In this document: positions 16,089 through 24,832 of the stretch, in pieces
Layout of the letters: each line of letters opens with the position of its first letter
Position numbering within the stretch: position 1 is the first letter of the stretch
Origin: HGM10611 sp964384805
GTDB taxonomy: Bacteria > Bacillota_I > Bacilli_A > ML615J-28 > CAG-313
DNA length: 34,711 bases
Direction: 5' to 3'
NCBI GenBank assembly: GCA_964384805.1
Contig: CAYLLO010000011.1
Coordinates: forward strand, 1 to 34,711
Made by a program: the position numbers and the translations under genes
The notes under the pieces: model-generated
Seen by the model: only the letters and a program-made list of their open reading frames with translations
The model's database searches: none
Told to the model about the DNA's origin: nothing

Positions 16089-17265
16089 CCTTTTTATCTA
16101 ATTTCAACTCATTCAGCAAATCATCCATTACCTCAGTTGGATTAAGTTCTTCGAGGTCTGCCCACATATTAGCATTTTGTACTTCTGCTTGTTTTTTGAC
16201 ACTAACTACTTCTGGATCGCTGACTAAAGAAATCAAGGAAACCAAACCTGAATCTTTATGTAAATATAGTGAATCATCATAAACCTCATAATACTTCTTA
16301 TTAATATATAGGCGAAGTTTAGTCCGACTAGGCATCATCGAATTTATCATTGTTCCTTGTTCTTGATAAGATCGAAGATCTTCGGGATGAATCATATTAA
16401 AGAATTCTTCAATTGTAAATTCTTTTTGAGTTACATCTAAATAATTATTCATAGCTTCTGTGGCAACATAAGTTGCGGTTTTGTAATCAAAATACATAAT
16501 CACATTTTTAGTTAAAGACATTAAGGCATAGGTTTGTTTTTGATCATCTTCTAATTCTCGAACCATCTTTTTAATCGTACTTCTTAAATCATCAAAAGTT
16601 GCACTTTTATCATTGATTAAATAAACATTACGCCCAATAAATTTATTTTTGTGATGAATTGGTTGAATAACTCCTTTTAAAAATACTACCTCATTATTAA
16701 TCAAAACTTGTAAATCAAATTGATATGTTTCATTAAGATTTCTTCCTTTTTCGTAATCAAATAAAAGTTTTAAGGCAACTTCTTCCGTCACTTCTCGACC
16801 ATTTATTTTTTGAATTTTTAGTTCTCCTAGCATTGTTTGGAAACCTTTAGATTTTCTTAATTCTGCTAAATCTAAACTAACTAACTCCATATACGATTCA
16901 GAAGCATTAATAATATGATCTTTACTATTAGTTGTAAAGTAATAATCATAAACTGCATTACCTAAGAAATAATTAGCTAACTGATTGCTTGATTTATTAA
17001 ATTCGGCATTTCGATAAAATTCCATAATCGCCACTCCTAAAATGAGGACATATAAAACATCAAAGATTATATAAAAACCTTTAAAAAATTCCGGTAAGAT
17101 CATCATTAAAACATCTAAAACAATTACTATAGATATGGAAATATAGGCTACTTTACGATAACAAAAGAATCCCAAAATTCCTAATATTAAAACAATTAAA
17201 GTTCCCGTGAGCATAAATATATCAGCTAAATTATTATTAGGGATAAGATTTAAAATATTAATCAT
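16072..17265 (-). CDS. Membrane protein with two PAS-like domains, adjacent to cdaA
   Basis: 397 residues. Three predicted membrane helices (about 14-35, 38-57, 60-82) are followed by a cytoplasmic part. A first PAS-like region (about 100-220, YYFTTNSKDHIINASESYMEL onward) and a second, more typical PAS_3 region (about 250-365, with FNMIHPEDLRSYQEQG) are joined by a helical linker (about 225-250). The tail is acidic. No kinase, GGDEF, EAL or other output domain is present. In most Firmicutes the gene following cdaA is cdaR, the membrane regulator of c-di-AMP synthesis; here this protein occupies that place, 9 bp after cdaA. A sensory or regulatory partner of CdaA is a fair guess, but I do not recognise the family and the function is unknown. 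Confidence 0.6.
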   Translation of the reverse strand: MINILNLIPNNNLADIFMLTGTLIVLILGILGFFCYRKVAYISISIVIVLDVLMMILPEFFKGFYIIFDVLYVLILGVAIMEFYRNAEFNKSSNQLANYFLGNAVYDYYFTTNSKDHIINASESYMELVSLDLAELRKSKGFQTMLGELKIQKINGREVTEEVALKLLFDYEKGRNLNETYQFDLQVLINNEVVFLKGVIQPIHHKNKFIGRNVYLINDKSATFDDLRSTIKKMVRELEDDQKQTYALMSLTKNVIMYFDYKTATYVATEAMNNYLDVTQKEFTIEEFFNMIHPEDLRSYQEQGTMINSMMPSRTKLRLYINKKYYEVYDDSLYLHKDSGLVSLISLVSDPEVVSVKKQAEVQNANMWADLEELNPTEVMDDLLNELKLDKKDENNE

Positions 17266-17274
17266 TTTATCCTC

Positions 17275-18084
17275 CTATTCAACAATAATATTTTGTTTTA
17301 AATAAACACGTAAACTTTCAAGCGATACATCAGGAGTAATTGTTCCATCAAGGGTTAAGGCAATTTTCCCCGTTTCTTCGGATACAACAATTGTGAAAGC
17401 ATCTGTTACTTCACTAATTCCTATGGCGGCACGATGACGTGAACCATAATTTTTAGGAATATCATTTTTATCAGTTGAAGGATAGAAAGCTCCAGCACTC
17501 ATCACATGTTGCCCTCTAATAATAACGGCTCCATCATGCAAGGCTGTCCCTGGCATAAAAATAGTACTTAAAAGTTCGAATGATATTTCGGCATCAAGTT
17601 TAGTACCTTTATTAATATAAGTATTTAATGAATCTTGTTTTTCAATGGTAATAATAGCCCCAATTTGACGACTAGATAAATATTCTACACTTTTAATTAA
17701 GGTAGAAATTAATTCTTCTTGAGAACTTTCGTCTAGCACAAAATTTTTGGTATTTTTATTTTTCATCATATCTCCAAAGACTGTTTTAAGTTTGGAAGCA
17801 TTGTATAATAGCCATATAATTACCACAATACAAAAGATATATGGATATAAGGCAAATAAAATTTGTAAATCTAGTAAAAGAATAATTCCCAAAAGAGCAA
17901 TTAATCCGCCAGTTAAAAATAATAAAATTCGTTGATTAGTATAACGCATTAAAACACGATATACAACTACAATTGCTGCAACAATAATTAGCAAATCAAT
18001 AATTAATCGTACATACCCAAAAGCCTCGCCAGCGGTATAGTTTTTAATAAATTCGCCAATATTTTTGACGATAGTCCAATTCAT
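17275..18084 (-). CDS. cdaA: Diadenylate cyclase CdaA (c-di-AMP synthase)
   Basis: 269 residues, normal length. Three N-terminal membrane helices (about 25-48, 52-72, 75-97) precede the DAC catalytic domain. It has GAIITIEKQDS, FMPGTALHDGAVII with the DGA motif near residue 184, and YGSRHRAAIG with the RHR motif near residue 215, the residues that bind metal and ATP. It condenses two ATP into cyclic di-AMP, which controls potassium and osmolyte transport and wall homeostasis. Neighbours are an ankyrin gene 12 bp upstream and a PAS membrane protein 9 bp downstream; cdaR and glmM, the usual companions, are absent from the window. Confidence 0.96.
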   Translation of the reverse strand: MNWTIVKNIGEFIKNYTAGEAFGYVRLIIDLLIIVAAIVVVYRVLMRYTNQRILLFLTGGLIALLGIILLLDLQILFALYPYIFCIVVIIWLLYNASKLKTVFGDMMKNKNTKNFVLDESSQEELISTLIKSVEYLSSRQIGAIITIEKQDSLNTYINKGTKLDAEISFELLSTIFMPGTALHDGAVIIRGQHVMSAGAFYPSTDKNDIPKNYGSRHRAAIGISEVTDAFTIVVSEETGKIALTLDGTITPDVSLESLRVYLKQNIIVE

Positions 18085-18096
18085 TATGCTTTCCTC

Positions 18097-18606
18097 CTAA
18101 TAATTTTTTTCTAAAAATAAAACTATTTTATCATCTTTTTCATCTTTGGCATAATCAAGCGGAGTGAGATTTTTTTCATCTACTTGATTAACATCTGCCC
18201 CATTTTCTAATAGTAGTTTAATAATATCTAAATTCCCTAATAATACTGCCGTATGAAGGGGCGTTTGGTCAAATTCTCCAGCAATATTAAGATCCGCTTT
18301 CATCTTTATCAGTTCTTTTACCGCAATATAATGGTTCATACTTATTGCATAGTGCATAGGGGTATTATAATCATCATCACAAATATTGGGATTGACACCT
18401 GATTTAATCAAAGTTCTAATTAAACTTTTATTGTTACTCTTAACAGCGTAATGCAAAATCGTTCTACCATGATAAAGTTTAGTATTTAAATCAACACCTT
18501 GTTCTAGGGCCTTTTCAATCGATTTTTTGAACTTTTTAACTTCACTCGAATTATTTCTTATTTCCACTAATAATTCGTTTAAAATTTGACGTTTAGTTTT
18601 TGGCAT
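18097..18606 (-). CDS. Ankyrin-repeat protein
   Basis: 169 residues from the ATG at 18606, chosen because TGAGGA lies upstream and the product starts MPKTKRQI; a longer frame to 18663 would run far into the upstream gene. After a charged N-terminal helix region (about 1-50) come four ankyrin repeats, recognisable by GRTILHYAVKSNN, NTPMHYAISMNH, QTPLHTAVLLGN and LTPLDYAKDE, with GADVNQVD-type turns. No signal peptide or enzymatic domain. Ankyrins bind protein partners. The stop of the upstream helicase-like gene overlaps this gene by 14 bp, so the two are translationally coupled and may act together. Confidence 0.85.
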   Translation of the reverse strand: MPKTKRQILNELLVEIRNNSSEVKKFKKSIEKALEQGVDLNTKLYHGRTILHYAVKSNNKSLIRTLIKSGVNPNICDDDYNTPMHYAISMNHYIAVKELIKMKADLNIAGEFDQTPLHTAVLLGNLDIIKLLLENGADVNQVDEKNLTPLDYAKDEKDDKIVLFLEKNY

Positions 18607-21600
18607 TTTCGTTTTCCTCATTGATAAATGATAATTGTGCCCCTTCATCAGTTGTATTATCAACTACAGATACCACTTCATTAATACGCTTATCCAAGTT
18701 ATAAATAATATCTTCCATGAAGAAAACAAAAACATTCCAACCATTTTTAATATATTCGGTATAATAGAATTGATAATCATCAAGTAAGTAATATGAATCA
18801 TTTTTATTACTTCCTTCAATGATAATTCCTACATTAATATCTTTGTGATTTTTGATAATGATATCAAACAATCCAAATCCCGTAATAGCATTTATCCCTT
18901 TTTCCTGCATTTTTTCAATAATTAATTTCGTAATTCCTTCGGCTTCACATACTTCATTTTCTGGTTTATAAAGTAATCGTTCAATCATAATTTCCGTTTC
19001 TTTATTGAAGATTTCATCTTTACTATCTAAATAAGTAATCACAACTTGTCCTGCCACACTTGAGAAATTTTTAAGAATTAATTCTTGATTGGCAGTTTCA
19101 TTTTTTCGAATATCATCAAAGAAAATAATTGCCTCATCCGCATAACTCGCATCTTCAGTTAAACCATTAATAATATTAAATTTAGTCGAAAGTAATTTAA
19201 TTACTTCTAAATCATCCATATTTTCTAATAGTTTATTAACAAGTTCGGTGTAAACTTGTCTTCTAGTATGAGCTGAAAAAACAATAATATTAATAGTCAA
19301 GTCTGGTTTAGGGTTTTGATTATAATAGTGAACAATCATTTCCACCATACTTTTAATATTGGGTTGTTTTACTACTTCAATTTTTTGATTAAAATTATAA
19401 ATATATTGGTTACTAGTACTCCAATCATTTTTGAAATAATCGCTTACTTGATGATAACGCCGATTATAATGCACAATCGTTCCTGGATTAATTCGGTTAA
19501 GCAAACTATTAGAAACAGACGTTCTAAAACTCTTATCCCCAAATAATAAGACTTGTTTACCTTCTTCGATTCGATGATATTTATTAGAGGAAGCAATATG
19601 GCAATCATCAATAATTATGGTATCAAAATGAGATAACCACAAATCACTATTAAAAATATCCACATTAGCTAAGAATACGAAACAATTTTTTAATTCATTT
19701 TCAATCTTTTTATTATATTCGTTAAAATGAGGTGCTATAATCCGACGTTCCTTATTTCGTTTTTCTACATTCGGCACATTAGCTAATAAACTACTAATGT
19801 TATTTAAACAATACGCGAGTTCCGCATTTTCAGCCTCTTCAAAATATTCTAAAATCTTAGATGAATTATTTAAAATAGGGTATTTTTCCATTAATTCTTT
19901 TCGATAAATTTTATAAGTAGAATAAATATATCTTTCTGCTAAAAGGGTTGTAAGGGTTGAGTTTTTAATCCCGGCAACTAAATTATATAAACCTAATTTA
20001 TCAAAGTATTTTAAACTTTCTAAGATTTCAAACATCGAAGTTAGTTGATTAGTTTTTAATTCGTATTGTCGAATAATTCTCACACTTTGATTTAAATCAC
20101 ATTCTAAAAGGGCAGGTTGTCCACCTTTAAAGAAACGACTAAATTGGCGATGAGCGGCTAAAACCCGTTCTGATAATACTTCTAAAACCCCGTATTCTTC
20201 AACCATTTGTTTAAACCCAAAAGTACTAAGTAGGGAAGTAATATGGCGACGATTAACTAATTTTCCTTGGAAAGCCTCAAAATGTTCCATTAAAACACTA
20301 ATGGCATTACAATCGGTGTATAAACCTTGGTATGTTTCCCCTAATAAACCATAGTAATACATCCCTTTTTCTTCGGTTTTGTCAAATAAACTATAGTATT
20401 CGCGATCCATATTAATAATTTCAATAACATCTTTATACGTGATACTCGTATTATTAATAAACAATTTATATAGTTGTTCTTTACATTTAATAACTCTTCT
20501 TAAATAATCAACCCATTCATCAACATTGCTTAACTTTTCTAAAACTCCTTCTCCCTCAATATTAATACCATAAATTAACATATGATTAAAAATACTAGTT
20601 AGAGCTTCAGCCCGTTCATTGAAATCAGCAACAATATTTAAGAAATTATTGTTTTTAAGTAAATAATACAAGTCATTTTTTTGTACTAAGGTTACTAGAT
20701 ATTCATATTCTGTAGTTGTTAAGTTATTAGTAAAATCAATCCAGTTACGATATGATTCACAAAATTCTTCCATTTTAGTATTAGAAATTAGACTATAACG
20801 ACTCGCCATTTTAATAATTTCACTGACCATATCCATAAATTCTAGAATGGTTTTATATAATCGCTCAGCACTCTTTTTGTTTGCCCGCATCACTTTACGA
20901 TCAAAATTGCTAGTAATAATCTTTTCAAAACGCTCATTGTTGGTCATTAATTTTAAGTTTTCATACTTAAATAATTCGGGACGAATGGCGTATTGTAAAA
21001 TGTCATCATGTAGTTCTTGGGAAGTTATTATTAAATTTTCTAAAGTGGTATTAACATTTAAATGCTCAGCCTTATTCGCAACAAACATCTTAACCCAATT
21101 GGTTTGGACCGTAGTATGCGATAATAGTTGTTCCATTTTGGTTAAAAATGAATAAATATCATTAGGTAATTCTCGAATTTCTAATAATTCCTCTAATTCA
21201 GCCCCTGCATAGCGAATAGCTTTGCGTTCATTACGTAAATCATTAATGATGGCCTCAAGAGGTGAAAAAGGAGATAATAATTGGTTAACATATTTATCCG
21301 CATTATCTTTTAAATGACGATATAAAATCGTATCTAAAATGTCTTCAGCATCTCCTTTACAGTATTCCATTGTTACTAATTTTTCGTAATTTCTTTCTAA
21401 AATGTTTAAAGAAGTAATATCTTTAGATAAGGTTTCTAAAGCTATGCCAGCTTCTTTATAAACTTTACTATTAGACCATTTAGGGGGAACTTTCGTAAGT
21501 GAAAAGGTGCGAACATCAGATACTAAACGATGGGCTTCAATAAAATTATTAGGATTAACTATTTCATATCTTATACAAAATTCCGTAAAGTATTTATTAA

Positions 21601-22900
21601 ATTCCAATTGAGCATTTTTATATTGCGAAATAGCATTAATTAATTCAATACGATGTTGACGGTTATAGTAATCTTCAATATTTGACCAAATATTATCTTT
21701 TAGTTCGTCTATATGTTTTAAATTCTTTTCAATTTGTTGTAAACTTTCATATACTTTATCAATTTCAAAATGTTCTAATTGACTTTCAATGGGAATTAAT
21801 TCTAAATCAGGATACTTATTGTTTAAATAAGCAATTTTTTCGGTCATCTGTTTATATGTTAAGCCATGGTGTTTTTCGTTTATGGCTTTTTCATATTCAA
21901 ATAATTCATCCGGAACTTTTACTTCTTTAAGGTCACTCTTAAGTTCTGGTAACAATAATTCAATTTGATGATCAATTGGATACATTCTTTCAAAGTTATG
22001 AGTATATATTCCCATATGATGTTTATGTAATTCTCTTTCAAAACGATCAATTGCATCATTGTCTTGGTTAACATATAAGACTTTTTTCCCTTTAGCAATT
22101 TTATCGGCTACAATATTAAGAATAGTATAAGTTTTCCCACTTCCTAAACGGCCATCAACGGCGAAACTTTCTTCTTTATCTGCTTTAAGAATAACATATT
22201 TTTGTTGAATATTAGTTGGCAATACAGCTTTAACATTTTTATAATATTCTTCATTGATGGTTTTAGGTGTAAGTTCATAAATAGAACGTTCAATATCAAA
22301 AATATCATTATTTCCTTTAAAATCGGGATATTCAACATTCGCATAAGTTAAAAAATTACCAATTTGTAAATCAAAATGCGTTTTCTTAGATAAATCAAAG
22401 GAGAAATTATCGATTTGTGTTAAAGTATTTAAATGTTCAGGGTAAGTAATTTCTAAATCTGTCAGTGATGATAATTCGTTAAGTAACAGTTTATTAGGAA
22501 TTGCCTCTGATGATTTAATCATTTTTCCTCGTTGATAATCAATTAAAATAGGTACCAGTACAATTGGAGCATATAATTCACGATTTTGTTTATCAAAATA
22601 TTTGAGAATATTGCATGTCAAAAAAATCTTACAAGAAGAACTCTTTTGACGCAAATGCATTAAATATGAAAGTTGATAAATCAAACTATGTTCTTCTTCG
22701 ACAGAAATTTGTCCAATTCCTTCACTAGCAAGTTCATTATAAATACATTCCTGAATATCAATTTCCTCACCTGCTAATAGTCTTGATAAAACTTTATAAT
22801 TAATGCAACCTAATTCAATATAATAATCTTCCTCTAAGATATTTTTTAGATGTTTATTGCTTGATTGAACTCGATAATCTATTTCACGTAACATTTTCAT
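18593..22900 (-). CDS. Giant DUF4011-like / SF1 helicase-like protein with Vsr-like C-terminus
   Basis: 1435 residues from ATG 22900 (GGTGAT upstream; a TTG 7 codons earlier is less likely). The N-terminal about 150 residues resemble DUF4011, with LYAPIVLVPILIDYQRGKM. A Walker A GRLGSGKT sits near residue 250 and a motif-II-like strand TIIIDDCHIASS near residue 1095, separated by about 840 mostly helical residues. VLLFGDKSF is a motif-III-like strand. The canonical motif VI (NVALTRAR type) is not recognisable; NFSSVAGQVVITY occupies the place, so helicase activity is doubtful. The last about 100 residues resemble the Vsr-type PD-(D/E)XK fold: FDIIIKN, VGIIIEG, then GWNVFVFFMEDII. DUF4011 helicases with Vsr domains are reported among defence-associated proteins. 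Here it leads an operon with housekeeping genes, so a defence role is only one option. Confidence 0.65.
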   Translation of the reverse strand: MKMLREIDYRVQSSNKHLKNILEEDYYIELGCINYKVLSRLLAGEEIDIQECIYNELASEGIGQISVEEEHSLIYQLSYLMHLRQKSSSCKIFLTCNILKYFDKQNRELYAPIVLVPILIDYQRGKMIKSSEAIPNKLLLNELSSLTDLEITYPEHLNTLTQIDNFSFDLSKKTHFDLQIGNFLTYANVEYPDFKGNNDIFDIERSIYELTPKTINEEYYKNVKAVLPTNIQQKYVILKADKEESFAVDGRLGSGKTYTILNIVADKIAKGKKVLYVNQDNDAIDRFERELHKHHMGIYTHNFERMYPIDHQIELLLPELKSDLKEVKVPDELFEYEKAINEKHHGLTYKQMTEKIAYLNNKYPDLELIPIESQLEHFEIDKVYESLQQIEKNLKHIDELKDNIWSNIEDYYNRQHRIELINAISQYKNAQLEFNKYFTEFCIRYEIVNPNNFIEAHRLVSDVRTFSLTKVPPKWSNSKVYKEAGIALETLSKDITSLNILERNYEKLVTMEYCKGDAEDILDTILYRHLKDNADKYVNQLLSPFSPLEAIINDLRNERKAIRYAGAELEELLEIRELPNDIYSFLTKMEQLLSHTTVQTNWVKMFVANKAEHLNVNTTLENLIITSQELHDDILQYAIRPELFKYENLKLMTNNERFEKIITSNFDRKVMRANKKSAERLYKTILEFMDMVSEIIKMASRYSLISNTKMEEFCESYRNWIDFTNNLTTTEYEYLVTLVQKNDLYYLLKNNNFLNIVADFNERAEALTSIFNHMLIYGINIEGEGVLEKLSNVDEWVDYLRRVIKCKEQLYKLFINNTSITYKDVIEIINMDREYYSLFDKTEEKGMYYYGLLGETYQGLYTDCNAISVLMEHFEAFQGKLVNRRHITSLLSTFGFKQMVEEYGVLEVLSERVLAAHRQFSRFFKGGQPALLECDLNQSVRIIRQYELKTNQLTSMFEILESLKYFDKLGLYNLVAGIKNSTLTTLLAERYIYSTYKIYRKELMEKYPILNNSSKILEYFEEAENAELAYCLNNISSLLANVPNVEKRNKERRIIAPHFNEYNKKIENELKNCFVFLANVDIFNSDLWLSHFDTIIIDDCHIASSNKYHRIEEGKQVLLFGDKSFRTSVSNSLLNRINPGTIVHYNRRYHQVSDYFKNDWSTSNQYIYNFNQKIEVVKQPNIKSMVEMIVHYYNQNPKPDLTINIIVFSAHTRRQVYTELVNKLLENMDDLEVIKLLSTKFNIINGLTEDASYADEAIIFFDDIRKNETANQELILKNFSSVAGQVVITYLDSKDEIFNKETEIMIERLLYKPENEVCEAEGITKLIIEKMQEKGINAITGFGLFDIIIKNHKDINVGIIIEGSNKNDSYYLLDDYQFYYTEYIKNGWNVFVFFMEDIIYNLDKRINEVVSVVDNTTDEGAQLSFINEENENAKN

Positions 22901-22925
22901 AAAATCACCACTTATTAACAACTTA

Positions 22926-22948
22926 TTATATCATGATTTTATTTTCTT
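22926..22948 (-). promoter_or_regulatory. Candidate promoter of the helicase-ankyrin-cdaA-PAS-ispDF operon
   Basis: A minus-strand TATAAT (22926-22931) lies 25 bp before the ATG at 22900 in the 75-bp gap after the Clp gene. The -35 region is T-rich (near 22949) and poor, so only the -10 is convincing. Confidence 0.45.
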
Positions 22949-22975
22949 AAAAAGTAAAATGTTAACTAAAAAATC

Positions 22976-24727
22976 TTATATCACAATTATTTGCTCTTCT
23001 TTAGTTAAATTATCGACTAAATCCGTTTTCAAATGGCTTAATCCAATATGATTTTTAATCTCCTTTTGTTCATCATATAGCATTATAGTATTATATAAAT
23101 ACACTTTTCGACTTTTACTATCAACAAAGTAGGCATCTTTAAATAACTTCTTAATAAACGATTGAATAACAAAATGTGCACGATCTAGGTTTTTAAAGTA
23201 AATTAAACTAAACGGATATTTGATAACATGTTCGGATAATATTCCTCCACTCTCGTACCCCACATACCCTTTTTGGGCTCCAATTAAACCTGATAAAGTA
23301 CTAGCCTCAAAATAGTTTTCTAAATCAATTTCTAAATATTCTTCTTCTTTAAAAGAGAAAACTTGTTTTAAATCTTCAATTAAATCTTTAAGAATAAAAT
23401 TTTTAGTCACCTTAATAGAAGCAATATTTTGCTTATAATTAATATCCGATAAAAATCTTTCATAACACTTCCGTAGTTTTTCATAGTTTAATTTTTTTTG
23501 TTTTAAGTCATCAAGACTTATGACTTTTAGACCTGTCATATCAAAAATAACTTCATCTATTAGCTTATCTTGGGCTTGAGGAAGCAAATGATATCTGGCA
23601 CCAACCTCATCCAAAACATCAATAGCTTTATCGGGAAAGGTTCTAGTAGGAATATAGCGATAACATTTTTCCACAATATTATTAATATCATTTAAACTGT
23701 AAGTAATCTGATGATATTCTTCATATGAAGATTTAATGTTGTTTAAAATATATTTCGTTTCTTCTAAACTTGGTTCATCTACAAAAATATTTTGAAATCT
23801 TCGAAGTAAGGCTTTATCTTTTTCAATAAACTGATAATACTCATCAATGGTTGTTGCCCCTATACAGCGAATATCGTTACGGGCTAGGTATGGTTTCAAG
23901 ATGTTTGCCGCATCAAGAGAACCTTCATTAGAACCTGCTCCCACAATCGTGTGAATTTCATCTATAAACAAAATGGCTTTGTGTTCTTTTAAATATTCCA
24001 TCGCATTAATTATTTTTTCTTCTAATTCTCCTCGATATTTGGTCCCTGATACCATACTTCCTAAATCTAGACGATAAATAGTTTCGTTAGGGAGACTACT
24101 AGCAAGCCCTTCAACAATTGCGGTTTTCCCAACTCCTGCACTTCCAATAAGCATGGGGTTATTTTTTTGTTTTTTGTTCATAATTATTTTTAATCTTTCA
24201 ATATGATTACCTAATGAAATATAGGGATGAGGCTTACTTATAATTGATAAATTGGTTAAAAAAGGGAAAGGATGATTATGTTCTTCTTCATTAAAATTAA
24301 AAATATCTTCTATATCTTCCACAATTTCGTCGATATCAACTCCCAATTTTACCAAGATATTTTTTCCTATATTATCATTACATATAAGTAATGAATAAAA
24401 TAAATGCTCATCAAAAACGTATTCACTTTTGATTTTTCTAGCAACCTCACTTGCATACTTAACAATATCTGTTAATTCTTTCGTATATATCGAATCATTG
24501 CGTTTATTTCTTAAAACAATAATTTCAGAAATCTCTTTTATAATATCCTCTTTCGATATTAATCTCTCACTTAAAAGAAAGTGACAGATACTATCATTTG
24601 CCTCATATAAGGCCAGTAATAAATGTTCACTTCCAACTATTTTACCATCCATTTCTTCTGCTATTTTTTTAGCATCATCAATAATTTTGACGGCTTTATG
24701 ACTGTAGTTTTCTAACAAAAGCACCAT
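22976..24727 (-). CDS. ClpC/ClpA-like unfoldase with one active and one degenerate AAA domain
   Basis: 583 residues against about 810 for ClpC. A ClpN domain with two repeats (about 1-140, from ENYSHKAVKIIDDAKK) precedes an intact D1: Walker A GSAGVGKT near 193, Walker B AILFIDEIHT near 255, ALLRRFQNIFVDEP with the arginine finger near 312. No M-domain is inserted. D2 is collinear but eroded. Its Walker A is replaced by sequence around VTKNFILKDLIED, and the Walker B position reads LIYFKNLDRAH, where active proteins have VVLFDEIEKAH. Kept are LIGAQKGYVGYESGG (pore loop) near 486 and HIGLSH near 561, matching the IGL ClpP-docking loop of ClpA. The protein ends soon after, without sensor or C-terminal subdomain. 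The first ATG abuts the ribosome site, so GTG 24724 or TTG 24718 may be the true start. Confidence 0.85.
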   Translation of the reverse strand: MVLLLENYSHKAVKIIDDAKKIAEEMDGKIVGSEHLLLALYEANDSICHFLLSERLISKEDIIKEISEIIVLRNKRNDSIYTKELTDIVKYASEVARKIKSEYVFDEHLFYSLLICNDNIGKNILVKLGVDIDEIVEDIEDIFNFNEEEHNHPFPFLTNLSIISKPHPYISLGNHIERLKIIMNKKQKNNPMLIGSAGVGKTAIVEGLASSLPNETIYRLDLGSMVSGTKYRGELEEKIINAMEYLKEHKAILFIDEIHTIVGAGSNEGSLDAANILKPYLARNDIRCIGATTIDEYYQFIEKDKALLRRFQNIFVDEPSLEETKYILNNIKSSYEEYHQITYSLNDINNIVEKCYRYIPTRTFPDKAIDVLDEVGARYHLLPQAQDKLIDEVIFDMTGLKVISLDDLKQKKLNYEKLRKCYERFLSDINYKQNIASIKVTKNFILKDLIEDLKQVFSFKEEEYLEIDLENYFEASTLSGLIGAQKGYVGYESGGILSEHVIKYPFSLIYFKNLDRAHFVIQSFIKKLFKDAYFVDSKSRKVYLYNTIMLYDEQKEIKNHIGLSHLKTDLVDNLTKEEQIIVI

Positions 24728-24810
24728 TCCTTTCCACTATTACAATATATGATTTTAACTGGCTAAAATACCACGTTTTCTTTTTACTTTTAAAAATCTT
24801 CAAAAGTTGA

Positions 24811-24828
24811 TATAATATATTTGGTGAT
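24811..24828 (+). promoter_or_regulatory. Candidate -10 and ribosome site of hflX
   Basis: TATAAT at 24811-24816 is preceded by an AT-rich, non-consensus -35 region. GGTGAT at 24823-24828 then sets the start at ATG 24833. The TATAAT lies only 17 nt upstream of the ATG+5, so the 5' leader would be very short. Confidence 0.45.
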
Positions 24829-24832
24829 TTTT

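Noticed and set aside
22901..23100. Frameshift as the cause of the short Clp protein
   Set aside because: Only 75 bp separate its stop from the next gene, and the D2 Walker motifs are already lost within the intact frame upstream of the stop, so a simple frameshift does not explain the form.
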